Shown piece by piece: positions 14,711-22,411 of a DNA stretch of 64,000 bases; position 1 is the first letter of the stretch, and each line of letters opens with the position of its first letter. This stretch comes from a virus. The DNA lies in IMG/VR virus record IMGVR_UViG_3300044591_002232, positions 1 through 64,000 of that record; one strand, written 5' to 3'. The position numbers and the translations under genes were made by a program. The notes below the pieces were generated by a model, which was not told where the DNA came from, searched no databases, and saw only the letters and a list, made by a program, of their open reading frames with translations.

Positions 14711-15504
14711 GAGTGCGCGTAGTTTCAGATATTCACTTAGAATTTTGCCAAGACGGACATGGAATTCCTGATCTTGGATCCGGAGAAGTTTTGATTTTAG
14801 GTGGTGACATTTTATGTGCAAGACATCTTGTCAAGGATGGGCCACTAAAACGGATTTATTCCGATTTTCTTAATAAATGCATACAAAATTTTGAGGACGT
14901 AATTTACCTAAATGGAAACCATGAGCACTATTCTCTAAACTACAACAAAACATTTGAGATTCTTAAAGAACACCTTCCAAAAGAAATCCATTATCTAGAA
15001 AACGATTATGTAAAAATCAAAGATGTTATTTTCCTCGGTTGCACTCTATGGACCGACTTCTTTAATGAAGATCCAATTGAAATGTTGGATGCTTCTAGAT
15101 TTATGTCTGATTATAATGTAATCAGAATCGATTCTACTTATAGAAAACTAAGGCCAGAAGATACTCTTTATTTTCATAAAAAGTCAAGAAAATTTCTTGA
15201 AGAAAAGGTAGAAGAGTTTAAAGATTATAAGATCTGGATTTGCACTCATCATACCCCCTCTTATCAGTCGATTCATGAGAAGTACAAAAATCAGGCTCTT
15301 AATGGCGCCTTTGCTAGTAATTTAGATGACTTTATTTTGAATCATCCACAGATTAAGTATTTTAGTCATGGACATACTCATGAAAGTTTTGATTATAAAA
15401 TTGGTGAGTGTCGAGTGATATGTAATCCGCGTGGGTATTACAATGGCTATAATAGTTCCGGACTAAATCCTAATTTTGATCCAGATTTAGAAATAGTAGT
15501 GTGA
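14707..15504 (+). CDS. Calcineurin-like metallophosphoesterase
   Basis: 265 residues with the full motif set: SDIHLEF at the start (D-x-H), GGDIL, NGNHEHY, THHTP and GHTHESF. This is the single-domain YkuE/Icc-like phosphoesterase group. Its target could be a phosphodiester, a nucleotide or a protein; nothing in the sequence decides. It is the last gene of a three-gene unit, and its stop lies in a GACA box. Confidence 0.85.
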   Translation: MRVRVVSDIHLEFCQDGHGIPDLGSGEVLILGGDILCARHLVKDGPLKRIYSDFLNKCIQNFEDVIYLNGNHEHYSLNYNKTFEILKEHLPKEIHYLENDYVKIKDVIFLGCTLWTDFFNEDPIEMLDASRFMSDYNVIRIDSTYRKLRPEDTLYFHKKSRKFLEEKVEEFKDYKIWICTHHTPSYQSIHEKYKNQALNGAFASNLDDFILNHPQIKYFSHGHTHESFDYKIGECRVICNPRGYYNGYNSSGLNPNFDPDLEIVV

Positions 15505-15557
15505 CAATTTTCAAACTGGCACACGATTTATCTGATACCCCAAAAAACTCCTACAAT
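15503..15557 (+). promoter_or_regulatory. GACA-box promoter cassette
   Basis: Box GACAATTTTCAAACTGGCAC (15503-15522), -10 TACAAT at 15552-15557, next ATG 22 bp later. No hairpin seen. Confidence 0.65.
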
Positions 15558-15579
15558 AATCCCAGTTAGCAAAAAACTC

Positions 15580-15744
15580 ATGCCGCCACATCTAACCCTC
15601 CAAACATCATCAGCATTTGAACGAATCTATGATGCTATTATGGGGAAAACATCCGATGACCTTTCGGCAATCAATCTTCATTTGCGTGAACTTCTGCGCA
15701 AAGCAAATGAAGTAGAAGAAATTCGCGCAGAACTTAACAATTGA
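15580..15744 (+). CDS. Small helical protein, 54 residues
   Basis: Leu/Glu/Arg-rich helix (FERIYDAIMGK, LRELLRKANEVEEIRAEL), likely coiled coil. Placed at standard distance from the cassette. No family recognised. Confidence 0.6.
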   Translation: MPPHLTLQTSSAFERIYDAIMGKTSDDLSAINLHLRELLRKANEVEEIRAELNN

Positions 15745-15755
15745 TGTAAAAAATT

Positions 15756-16166
15756 ATGAAAAATCAAAATGGCTTTATTGATCCTGTTGTCGGGACTGTT
15801 ATTGCTGGGGTAGTCTTGATAGGTGCCCTGGCCTTTGGTCTTCCACAATATAATGTATGGCAACAGTCTCTTTCTGGTAAGGCAGAGCTACAAAAAGCCG
15901 AATATACACGACAGGTGGCTGTTCTAGAAGCCCAGGCCAAAAAAGACTCCGCATCGCAACTCGCTGAAGCCGAGATCATTAGGGCCGAAGGCGTTGCCAA
16001 GGCGAATGCCATTATTGGAGAATCCCTGAAAGGAAATCCTGCCTATCTTCAATATCTTTGGATTACTCAAGGTGAGGAAAACACCCAACGAACTGTTTAT
16101 ATGGTTCCGAGCAATGGTGGCGCACCTGTTCCAACTTTTGATATTCAGGTTCCTGCGCAAAAATGA
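15756..16166 (+). CDS. Membrane protein with prohibitin/stomatin-like C-terminal helix
   Basis: 136 residues. One transmembrane segment at about 8-30 (PVVGTVIAGVVLIGALAFGL). A charged helix follows, with AEAEIIRAEGVAKANAIIGESL, which resembles the SPFH C-terminal region of HflK, stomatin and prohibitin-like proteins (quoted in part: IRAEGVAKANAII). The SPFH domain itself is absent. Likely an inner-membrane scaffold or lysis-timing factor. Overlaps the next gene by 4 bp. Confidence 0.65.
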   Translation: MKNQNGFIDPVVGTVIAGVVLIGALAFGLPQYNVWQQSLSGKAELQKAEYTRQVAVLEAQAKKDSASQLAEAEIIRAEGVAKANAIIGESLKGNPAYLQYLWITQGEENTQRTVYMVPSNGGAPVPTFDIQVPAQK

Positions 16167-16606
16167 ATGAAATCATCTTTTCGGCACACTCTCCTGCTGT
16201 TCTATGTGCCAACTATCCCGAATATAAAGTGGAATTTAAGATTGAAAACGGAGATGTAAATGTCCGAGAATATCTTACAGTTTTTAATAACTTCCTAAAG
16301 GCTCTTGGGTTCTCAGATTATACAATTCTAAAAGGGGAACTACAAGCCGCAACCGATAAGAATTGCAATGATTCAAAAATGGTAGATGAAATTCTAGAAA
16401 TGGAAGGTCTTATGGATTCTTTTGATCACACCCAGGAAATTCTAGATCTTGAACAAAACCATAAAGAAGAACTAGATCGTTATGAGGCCGAAATTATCAA
16501 ACTAAAGGCCGAGCTGTCTAGACTCAAGGATCCCGACAATCCCCAGTACACTGATGAAGAACTAGTTGCCATGCACACAAAAAGCCCAGACAAGCTATGG
16601 GACTAA
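16163..16606 (+). CDS. Hypothetical protein with C-terminal coiled coil
   Basis: 147 residues. Residues about 90-125 form a coiled coil (EELDRYEAEIIKLKAELSRL). The N-terminal half is alpha/beta with VEFKIENGDVNVREYLTVFN. Overlaps both neighbours. No family recognised. Confidence 0.65.
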   Translation: MNEIIFSAHSPAVLCANYPEYKVEFKIENGDVNVREYLTVFNNFLKALGFSDYTILKGELQAATDKNCNDSKMVDEILEMEGLMDSFDHTQEILDLEQNHKEELDRYEAEIIKLKAELSRLKDPDNPQYTDEELVAMHTKSPDKLWD

Positions 16607-16866
16607 TTCGACTTTTTGATTGGTATAAAGGATGGGATTACGGTTGGGATGTTTATCTAATTTTAGGCCAATTTAAAAAATTCAATCTATTTGAGGCCAC
16701 GTTTTCTCAGTCTATGTGTATGGACTGGGAACCCAATGTTTCTTTGAGAGTTTCTCTTTTTTCTGGATCGGTCTTCTCTTTTAGAATCGAGATTTATTCT
16801 TTGGTTTTTTATTGTGATTTTATTACTTATCGTTGTCCAATGGATCTTTTGCACACAAGAGAATGA
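16597..16866 (+). CDS. Hypothetical aromatic-rich protein, 89 residues
   Basis: Rich in Trp, Phe and Tyr (RLFDWYKGWDYGWDVYLI). Beta-rich by pattern and possibly membrane-associated. Starts inside the previous gene and overlaps the next by ATGA. Confidence 0.6.
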   Translation: MGLIRLFDWYKGWDYGWDVYLILGQFKKFNLFEATFSQSMCMDWEPNVSLRVSLFSGSVFSFRIEIYSLVFYCDFITYRCPMDLLHTRE

Positions 16867-17105
16867 ACTTTATTTTAAATCTCTGGTATAAATTCCAGAT
16901 GTGGAGATGGAAACGTAAATGCATCAAATATTTTAGTTGTAAATCGGAAACGATTTATGTTTCTCAACAAGATTATGATGCATTGGTCAGGAGAATCAAT
17001 GAGCCACCAGATCCAGAAACAGTTGAGAAATTGAAGAAATTTATGAATAGAAAATCACCCTGGGAGTCTTTAAATGACAGAAAAGGAAGTTCAGAAAATG
17101 ATTGA
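16863..17105 (+). CDS. Small protein with a TacA/DUF1778-like tail
   Basis: 80 residues from ATG 16863, which overlaps the previous stop; an in-frame TTG at 16833 is less likely. A basic N-terminal helix is followed by TIYVSQQDYDALVRRINEPP, then a helix and PWE. The latter part recalls the end of DUF1778 antitoxins, but the ribbon-helix-helix start is not evident, so the link is weak. Confidence 0.5.
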   Translation: MNFILNLWYKFQMWRWKRKCIKYFSCKSETIYVSQQDYDALVRRINEPPDPETVEKLKKFMNRKSPWESLNDRKGSSEND

Positions 17106-17223
17106 TGAGGCCATTAAATCCCACGAAATCCGGGTTGGCTGGATTAGTGGGATTATTGGCGCTCTGTTTACTTTTGGGATCATTCACTCTATTTGGCTAA
17201 TTAAACTCAATGTCAACTACTGA
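17074..17223 (+). CDS. Small single-span membrane protein, 49 residues
   Basis: Acidic N-terminal helix (TEKEVQKMIDEAIK) followed by a transmembrane segment (WISGIIGALFTFGIIHSIWL). This layout is common for small phage membrane peptides. Overlaps both neighbouring genes. Confidence 0.55.
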   Translation: MTEKEVQKMIDEAIKSHEIRVGWISGIIGALFTFGIIHSIWLIKLNVNY

Positions 17224-17329
17224 ATTTTTAGAATTTGTAGATTTTTTCTCAAGAGAACTTTACCTGTTCATTGCTTTTTTATGTGGTCTAATTCTGGGTT
17301 ATATTATAGGTTTTAGAGATGGCCAATAA
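17210..17329 (+). CDS. Small single-span membrane peptide, 39 residues
   Basis: MSTTEFLEFVDFF then a hydrophobic segment (YLFIAFLCGLILGYIIGF) and a short charged tail. Overlaps both neighbours. Confidence 0.5.
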   Translation: MSTTEFLEFVDFFSRELYLFIAFLCGLILGYIIGFRDGQ

Positions 17330-17549
17330 CAGACTGATTCTTCTTCGATATTTGGGTAGTATTCTTGTACTAATCGGATATTTTTTTCTTTTAAATGTTG
17401 ATATTTTAACCGGGGTTTCTCTGCGAATTGTTGCAAACTGTCTCTCTCTTCCTTGGGCAATAAAATATAAAATTTGGGATTTTGTGATTCTTCTTGTATT
17501 CTTTTTGGTTTTAGAGATTGCAAAATTTATCGAGTTGACCACTTCTTGA
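17319..17549 (+). CDS. Small multi-span membrane protein, 76 residues
   Basis: Two to three hydrophobic segments: LILLRYLGSILVLIGYFFLL, a central LSLPWAI region, and FVILLVFFLVLEIAKFI. No transporter signature clear enough to name. Ends just inside a GACA box. Confidence 0.6.
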   Translation: MANNRLILLRYLGSILVLIGYFFLLNVDILTGVSLRIVANCLSLPWAIKYKIWDFVILLVFFLVLEIAKFIELTTS

Positions 17550-17593
17550 ACTGGCACACTACTATTGCTGAGTGGTGTGCTTTACCTTATGAT
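17537..17593 (+). promoter_or_regulatory. GACA-box cassette with 9-bp hairpin
   Basis: Box 17537-17557; GCACACTAC (17554-17562) pairs with GTGGTGTGC (17572-17580) and T residues follow. -10 TATGAT at 17588-17593; ATG 26 bp later. The hairpin loop TATTGCTGA nearly recurs in the cassette at 19403. Confidence 0.75.
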
Positions 17594-17619
17594 TGTCTGG
17601 TAAACAAAGGAGGTTCATC

Positions 17620-17841
17620 ATGATGACAGAAAAAGAATTAAACCATGTAATTGATATGTCAGATTTCTGGGAAACTCACGACAAGAAAAGTCAGTCTTAT
17701 CTTGGAAAAATTCCTTCTAAAGATTTCTGGGATGAGGCGTATCAACTTTTTCTTGATTATGCAACACCAGAAGAACTGGAAACAGACACACTAAAACGAG
17801 AAACACTACAAAAAATTTCTACTGCATTGGGATTTGAATGA
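17620..17841 (+). CDS. Small paralogous protein (IPS-D-DY-LFL-EELE family), copy 1
   Basis: 73 residues from ATG 17620, chosen because AAAGGAGG lies 7 bp upstream. It shares the pattern I-P-S-K-D, then Y/W, L-F-L, A-T-P-E-E-L-E-T-D, K-R-E-T-L-Q-K-I with the products at 19202 and 56504, so the phage keeps at least three diverged copies. Function unknown. Confidence 0.65.
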   Translation: MMTEKELNHVIDMSDFWETHDKKSQSYLGKIPSKDFWDEAYQLFLDYATPEELETDTLKRETLQKISTALGFE

Positions 17842-18287
17842 TGACTAAAACCTTTACGCTAACACTCAGCGAAAAACAGGCCCAGACAATCTCAACTGCC
17901 TGTGAACTTCTGTCTCGCATTCAAAGTGGGCAGATTCTAGAGGCATTTGGGCACCTCCCACTTAAAAAAGACATTGATTGGGGAGTTTATCACGAAATTC
18001 GAGATGACCTGACCAAAAGGATGCCCGAAATTTTTATGGACGGGATTGATGGTTATGGCTCTTTTTTGGGGGTTAGAAATACCAAACTTCCAGAATCCCG
18101 CGACATTGCCTGGGACCTGTATCAGGTCATTCGCCACCACCTTTCTTGGCAGAAAGCCGTAGAAGATGGTATTGTCGAGAGTATGGATTCCCCAAGGGTG
18201 TTTCTTAAGATGATGGGAGTGAATTATGATACTCCAATGAAATTTGGCTGTGAATCACTTGCAAAAATGGAGATGATTGATGACTGA
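17838..18287 (+). CDS. Phage hypothetical protein (TLTLSEKQAQTI family)
   Basis: 149 residues. The start (FTLTLSEKQAQTISTACELL) matches a family of unknown function found in many phages, with an alpha-helical core and a conserved WDLYQVIRHHL. ATG overlaps the previous stop. Confidence 0.65.
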   Translation: MMTKTFTLTLSEKQAQTISTACELLSRIQSGQILEAFGHLPLKKDIDWGVYHEIRDDLTKRMPEIFMDGIDGYGSFLGVRNTKLPESRDIAWDLYQVIRHHLSWQKAVEDGIVESMDSPRVFLKMMGVNYDTPMKFGCESLAKMEMIDD

Positions 18288-18364
18288 CCTAGAAACTATG
18301 TTCACTAAATGTCGAAGTTCAGTTTGACAAAAATGGAATTCCTACTTTTGAGATTGAAAAATGA
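18280..18364 (+). pseudogene. Frameshifted small gene
   Basis: An ATG frame at 18280 gives MTDLETMFTKC and then stops early. A second frame supplies NVEVQFDKNGIPTFEIEK with its stop overlapping the next ATG, as intact genes here do. Together they look like one gene broken by a small indel near 18310. Confidence 0.45.
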
Positions 18365-18549
18365 CTGATGATCAAATCGTTAAAATTGTTATGAAATATT
18401 TTCTTCCTTATAGTGATGGTGAGGAGGGGGATTTACAATGGTGGGGTAAACATCAAGATATATTAGATTTCGCCCAGGCAATGTATAAGCAAGGTTATCA
18501 CCAAGGAACTTTTGATGAAAGTGCTCGTTACATTGGGGAAGATTATTGA
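18361..18549 (+). CDS. Small hypothetical protein, 62 residues
   Basis: Begins MTDDQIVKIVMKYFLPYSDG; the end has FAQAMYKQGYHQG. The same F-A-x-x-M-Y-K-x-G motif occurs in the relic at 20403-20471. Overlaps the next gene by 1 bp. Confidence 0.6.
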   Translation: MTDDQIVKIVMKYFLPYSDGEEGDLQWWGKHQDILDFAQAMYKQGYHQGTFDESARYIGEDY

Positions 18550-18722
18550 TGACTGAAACACCTAAAATAGACAAATTCATTGACGAAATATTCTTCTTAA
18601 AATCATCACACAAACTCTTAGAAAACCTTTTTGATGAAATTGGTCCATATAAGCATGGTGAAATTTCTTCTGAATTGTGGTACAAAGTTTGCAACCACTT
18701 TAATTTTGATGATAGTGAATAA
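18549..18722 (+). CDS. Small hypothetical protein, 57 residues
   Basis: Helical, MTETPKIDKFIDEIFFLKSS at the start. Translationally coupled to the previous gene (TGATG). No family recognised. Confidence 0.5.
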   Translation: MTETPKIDKFIDEIFFLKSSHKLLENLFDEIGPYKHGEISSELWYKVCNHFNFDDSE

Positions 18723-18757
18723 ATTCCAATTGTAAAATGGGGAAGATTAACTGAAAA

Positions 18758-18961
18758 ATGATTGACCAAATGCAAAAAGAATTTGACGAATGGTTCTATG
18801 GCTTCTATGGTCGATTCTCATTCAGAATAGAGTATTTTTATGAGGACTGTGGAGTAGAGGATGTAGAAACTCGCAGAAAATTACTTCTTAGATAGATTAA
18901 GTCCGCTTTTGAAGTTGGTTATGAGAGTGGTTATAACCAAGGACGTGATGTTATGATGTAA
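18758..18961 (+). pseudogene. Small gene interrupted by an in-frame amber codon
   Basis: The frame from ATG 18758 encodes 45 residues, hits TAG at 18893, then continues open for 21 codons (IKSAFEVGYESGYNQGRDVM). The sequence after the stop is the A-F-E-x-G-Y-x-x-G-Y-x-x-G ending common in small phage proteins. Either a nonsense mutation or a readthrough/suppressed amber. Confidence 0.55.
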
Positions 18962-18971
18962 CTGGAGAGCA

Positions 18972-19214
18972 ATGATGACTAGAAACCCCATCGCAATTTC
19001 TGATAATTTCGTTCTTTGTGAAGATGGAACGATTTGGAGGTGGAACAAAAGAAGTTCTGCTTTTTACTACGCTCTTGAACATTGGGAAAAGATGATACCT
19101 ATTCCAGATGATGAAGAATATCAAAAACAATGTGATTTCCACAAAGAACTTTATACTGATTATTGTGAAAAACTTCAAAGAGGGAAATTAGGTGGTAAAA
19201 CATGGACCCATTAG
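18972..19214 (+). CDS. Hypothetical protein, 80 residues
   Basis: GGAGAG precedes the ATG. The N-terminal half (IAISDNFVLCEDGTIWRWN) looks like a beta strand pair; the C-terminal half is a charged helix. Overlaps the next gene by 13 bp. Confidence 0.6.
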   Translation: MMTRNPIAISDNFVLCEDGTIWRWNKRSSAFYYALEHWEKMIPIPDDEEYQKQCDFHKELYTDYCEKLQRGKLGGKTWTH

Positions 19215-19414
19215 AAGAAAAAAGAATGTATTCTTATTTTGGTCGAATCCCATCTATTGACTTGTCTGATTATGAGTACCATATTTTTCTTACTTGTGCA
19301 ACTGCAGAAGAACTAGAGAAAGATATTATTAAAAAAGAAACATTGGTGACAATTGCTAAAATGTTGGGGAAAGATTTGACCAAGTGGGGATGGGATCGAC
19401 TGGACACTCAATAA
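19202..19414 (+). CDS. Small paralogous protein (IPS-D-DY-LFL-EELE family), copy 2
   Basis: 70 residues with GRIPSIDLSDYEYHIFL, ATAEELEKD, KKETLVTIAKML. Same layout as the products at 17620 and 56504. Ends in the next GACA box. Confidence 0.65.
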   Translation: MDPLEEKRMYSYFGRIPSIDLSDYEYHIFLTCATAEELEKDIIKKETLVTIAKMLGKDLTKWGWDRLDTQ

Positions 19415-19459
19415 TCTGGCACACTACTCTTGCTGAGTGGCGTGCTTTTGGTTTATAAT
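19403..19459 (+). promoter_or_regulatory. GACA-box cassette with hairpin
   Basis: Box 19403-19422; hairpin 19419-19445, almost the same as at 17554-17580, followed by TTTT. -10 TATAAT 19454-19459; ATG 26 bp later. Confidence 0.75.
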
Positions 19460-19485
19460 ACTAAAGTAAATCCTGGAGCAACAAC

Positions 19486-19728
19486 ATGACTGACGAACAA
19501 CTAATTGAAAAAGTGGCCGAAATTCTCTTTAAAGAAGAAGAACTTGATTGCCTTTACATTTATGACAATCTTGAGGTTCTTTTTATCGATGAAAGGCCCG
19601 AACTTCGTAAAAAGTATATAGAATGGCAAAAGCATGAAGAACTTCGGGCAAAGGAGCAAGAAGTAATGGAATTAGGATTTCGACTAGCAAAAGCACAAAG
19701 AGAACTTGAGGAGATTAAGGGACAGTGA
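19486..19728 (+). CDS. Coiled-coil protein, 80 residues
   Basis: MTDEQLIEKVAEILFKEE at the start; the last 30 residues form a coiled coil (KEQEVMELGFRLAKAQREL). Overlaps the next gene by 4 bp. Confidence 0.6.
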   Translation: MTDEQLIEKVAEILFKEEELDCLYIYDNLEVLFIDERPELRKKYIEWQKHEELRAKEQEVMELGFRLAKAQRELEEIKGQ

Positions 19729-19901
19729 ACAATCCTAAACTATCTGCATTGGACCTTTCCGTAATTCTTGATACACTCACTAGAACTCTATCAATTGCGG
19801 GGTTTGAACAGGCTCTGGGTGGTTATACTAAAGATGCCAGAGAAGCCGTTCTTGAAAAAGTTTATGCAATTATGGACAATATGGAAATGGAAAATTTATA
19901 A
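19725..19901 (+). CDS. Small helical protein, 58 residues
   Basis: GTG start in a GTGA overlap. Sequence LSALDLSVILDTLTRTLSIA, then a conserved-looking YTKDAREAVLEKVY. No family recognised. Confidence 0.55.
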   Translation: MNNPKLSALDLSVILDTLTRTLSIAGFEQALGGYTKDAREAVLEKVYAIMDNMEMENL

Positions 19902-19903
19902 TT

Positions 19904-19984
19904 ATGATTTTTATAGTAATTATTTTACTGTTGATATTGGCGGGATACCGCATTGAAATAAAATTTGGAGACCTTGATGACTAA
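19904..19984 (+). CDS. Tiny membrane peptide, 26 residues
   Basis: MIFIVIILLLILAGYRIEIK is a single hydrophobic span with a short charged tail. Starts 2 bp after the previous stop. A 20-codon frame at 19977-20039 follows and is too short to judge. Confidence 0.35.
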   Translation: MIFIVIILLLILAGYRIEIKFGDLDD

Positions 19985-20023
19985 AGCTGAAATTTCAAAC
20001 CTAATTACACCAGAATTTCCACC

Positions 20024-20230
20024 ATGCAGAATAATTTAAAAACACTTGACGAACATAATAAGATTGTTGAAGAATTAAGAAAAATTCAACCGACCGGCCA
20101 TACTGGAATCGCCTGTCCGAATTGTGGGAATGAACTTTTTGATATTTCCCCTGGACTTGTTCTACTATCTAATCCACCACAATATAGAGTTTTTTGTAGA
20201 GTATGCAATTGGATGGGGTGTAGGTACTAA
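20024..20230 (+). CDS. Zinc-ribbon protein, 68 residues
   Basis: Two Cys pairs, CPNCG (about 36-40) and CRVC (about 58-61), form a rubredoxin-type zinc ribbon after a helical N-terminus. Overlaps the next start (TAATG). Role unknown. Confidence 0.65.
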   Translation: MQNNLKTLDEHNKIVEELRKIQPTGHTGIACPNCGNELFDISPGLVLLSNPPQYRVFCRVCNWMGCRY

Positions 20231-20412
20231 TGAAATTATCTAATTACAGGATTAAAAAAGTCACAAAACCTAATGGTAAAGTTTGGTATTTTCCACAGAG
20301 AAAGATTCTGGGATTTTTGTGGCGTAATATAAGCAGCGGATATTCAGATTTTCATTGGGCAAATGACAAAATTATAGAGGATTATGAATCTTATTTGGGG
20401 GATTTAGTTTAA
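20230..20412 (+). CDS. Small phage protein, 60 residues
   Basis: YRIKKVTKPNGKVWYFPQRK followed by a Trp-rich turn. The pattern Y-x-I-x-x-x-T-x-P-N/D-G-x-x-x-Y-x-P-Q is common in small phage proteins of unknown role; a beta-rich fold is likely. Confidence 0.6.
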   Translation: MKLSNYRIKKVTKPNGKVWYFPQRKILGFLWRNISSGYSDFHWANDKIIEDYESYLGDLV

Positions 20413-20471
20413 TAGAATTTGCCCGAGAAATGTATAAAAGAGGGCAACAAGAACTTAACCAAATCAAATAA
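20403..20471 (+). pseudogene. 3' relic of a small gene
   Basis: An open frame without proper start ends with FAREMYKRGQQELNQIK and TAA. It resembles the end of the product at 18361 (FAQAMYKQG), suggesting a deleted paralogue. Confidence 0.4.
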
Positions 20472-20511
20472 TTTCTAGTATCATTAAAACACAACTAATT
20501 GGAGTAATTTT

Positions 20512-20700
20512 ATGAGCATTTCGACTAATGGTCAACTTTGCTATGGGTGTCTTTTTGAAGAAGACTATGAATTTCCATGGAGTAATGATGAGTTTGAATA
20601 TGATATTGAGTTATGGTGGAGACATATTAAGGGGTTTGTAAATCCCATAGAAACTCCTTATGATGGAAAGGATCATAAACAGTTAATCATTCGCTACTAA
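20512..20700 (+). CDS. Small phage protein, 62 residues
   Basis: ATTGGAG lies upstream. Contains CYGCLFEEDYEFPW and DIELWW. No family recognised. It is the last gene before the IS607-type element. Confidence 0.55.
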   Translation: MSISTNGQLCYGCLFEEDYEFPWSNDEFEYDIELWWRHIKGFVNPIETPYDGKDHKQLIIRY

Positions 20701-20736
20701 ATAGTAACGTTAAACAACAAACTTTACTAAATAAAT

Positions 20737-21330
20737 ATGTATGTAACTTTAAGGGAGGCAAGAAAACAACTAGGACTTCATCCAAATACCCTTAGAAAGT
20801 ATGCCGATGAGGGGATTATTGAAACAATAAAAACTCCATCTGGACAACGAAGATTCAATGTTGAATCTTTTATAAAACAAAAACAAAATAGTTTACAAAC
20901 AATTCTTTACTGCAGAGTTTCAAGTGCTAGACAAAAAGACGACCTCCAAAATCAAAAAAATTATCTCATCTCAAAGTACCCAGGAGCAGAGGTTATTATT
21001 GATGTCGGCTCTGGACTCAATTTTAAACGAAGAGGTTTGCGTTCCATTTTGGAACGATTATTGCAGGGAGATTCAATCCAACTTGTGGTTGCCCAGCGTG
21101 ACCGACTTTGCAGATTCGGATTTGACCTCATTGAATATCTCGTCGTTAAAAACGGTGGAGAAATCGTGGTTCTCGATCAAATCGAGCACAGTCCAGAAGG
21201 AGAACTTGTATCCGACATCCTTTCTATCATCCATGTTTTCTCTTGTAGAATACATGGGATGCGAAAGTATAAAAATCAAATCAAAGAAGATAAGGATTTA
21301 CCCAAACCAAACTCAAAGACAAATCCTTAG
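20737..21330 (+). CDS. tnpA: IS607-family serine recombinase TnpA
   Basis: 197 residues. Residues 1-45 are a MerR-like helix-turn-helix (LREARKQLGLHPNTLRKYAD, GQRRF). The resolvase domain follows with YCRVSS (catalytic Ser62), QRDRLCRFGFDLIEYL and EGELVSDILSIIHVFS. IS607 recombinases act as tetramers, integrating a circular intermediate at short targets. The last 25 codons overlap tnpB in another frame. The protein appears complete. Confidence 0.9.
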   Translation: MYVTLREARKQLGLHPNTLRKYADEGIIETIKTPSGQRRFNVESFIKQKQNSLQTILYCRVSSARQKDDLQNQKNYLISKYPGAEVIIDVGSGLNFKRRGLRSILERLLQGDSIQLVVAQRDRLCRFGFDLIEYLVVKNGGEIVVLDQIEHSPEGELVSDILSIIHVFSCRIHGMRKYKNQIKEDKDLPKPNSKTNP

Positions 21331-22411
21331 ACAATGGTTTGGTGCATCAAGATACACTTATAATGAAACCGTTAAGTTTTTAAAAGAACCAGATACTAAG
21401 GCATCTTGGAAATCAATAAAAACTGGTTTGATTCATTCTTTACCCGATTGGGCGGAAGAAATTCCTTATCAAATTAAATCTGTTGCCGTAAGAGATTGCT
21501 GTAAGGCAGTTTCTATGTGTAAACGAAAAAATAGAGGAATTCCACCAGAAGATTGGCATGAAGTTAAATTTAGAAGCAGACGTGAACCAAAACAAACAAT
21601 TTACGTTCCTAAGACTTCTATATCTAAAAATGGTGTTTATCACACTATTTTAGGGAAATTAAAAATGAGTGAAATGCTTCCCGACAACATTATGGATTCA
21701 AGATTAACATTAGATAATGGTAGATACTTTTTAATAATTCCTTACGAAGAAAAAACAATTCCATGTGAGAACCAAGCAAGAGTTGTTTCTTTAGATCCAG
21801 GAGTTAGAATATTCCAGACATTTTATAACCCAGAATTTTCCGGGGCTATTGGTGATGGCGACATTGGTAGAATAACCAGATTATGTTATCATCTTGATTC
21901 TCTAATCTCAAAACGAGATAAGTCTAAGTCTAGAAAAAAATATAGACTCAATAAGGCTATCAAACGAATGAGAAATAAAATCAAAGATTTGGTCGATGAA
22001 ATTCATCATAAGACTGCAAGGTTTTTGGTTGATAATTTTGATATTATTCTTCTTCCTTCATTTGATGTAAGTCAAATGGTTAAAAAGGGTAAGAGAAAAA
22101 TCAACTCTAAAACGACCAGATCTATGTTGACATGGGCTCATTATAGATTTAAGTGTTTTCTTAAAGACAAATGTGAAGAATTTAATAAGGTTCTTCTTAT
22201 TGTTAATGAGGCCTATACATCAAAAACAGTGTCTTGGAATGGAAAAATTAATTACTCTTTAGGTGGATCTAAAGTTGTTAAAGACAAAAACCATTGTGTC
22301 CCTAGAGATATTAATGGAGCCCGAAATATTTGGGTAAAAAGCGTCTCAAGAATTCTTGAGGCTTTGGGAGATAGCCCCTCAAGTAGCAATACTTGTGCAT
22401 TGTTAACGTAA
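21254..22411 (+). CDS. tnpB: TnpB with rearranged (Fanzor-like) RuvC site
   Basis: 385 residues from ATG 21254; the open frame extends upstream over tnpA, but homology starts here. RuvC-I is VSLDPG (Asp181). At the usual RuvC-II Glu position stands Pro268 (LLPSF); instead Glu319 in VNEAYTSKT, 51 residues on, is the probable partner, as described for Fanzor and some TnpBs. RuvC-III is RDINGARNI (Asp352). The zinc ribbon is damaged: SKTVSWNG where TCSxCG is usual, and only Cys348 of the second pair. So the nuclease may be weakened although the frame is intact. Confidence 0.8.
   Translation: MGCESIKIKSKKIRIYPNQTQRQILRQWFGASRYTYNETVKFLKEPDTKASWKSIKTGLIHSLPDWAEEIPYQIKSVAVRDCCKAVSMCKRKNRGIPPEDWHEVKFRSRREPKQTIYVPKTSISKNGVYHTILGKLKMSEMLPDNIMDSRLTLDNGRYFLIIPYEEKTIPCENQARVVSLDPGVRIFQTFYNPEFSGAIGDGDIGRITRLCYHLDSLISKRDKSKSRKKYRLNKAIKRMRNKIKDLVDEIHHKTARFLVDNFDIILLPSFDVSQMVKKGKRKINSKTTRSMLTWAHYRFKCFLKDKCEEFNKVLLIVNEAYTSKTVSWNGKINYSLGGSKVVKDKNHCVPRDINGARNIWVKSVSRILEALGDSPSSSNTCALLT

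Noticed and set aside
20924-21253. N-terminal extension of the IS607 tnpB frame
   Set aside because: It overlaps the serine recombinase gene and shows no TnpB similarity; TnpB homology begins near the ATG at 21254.
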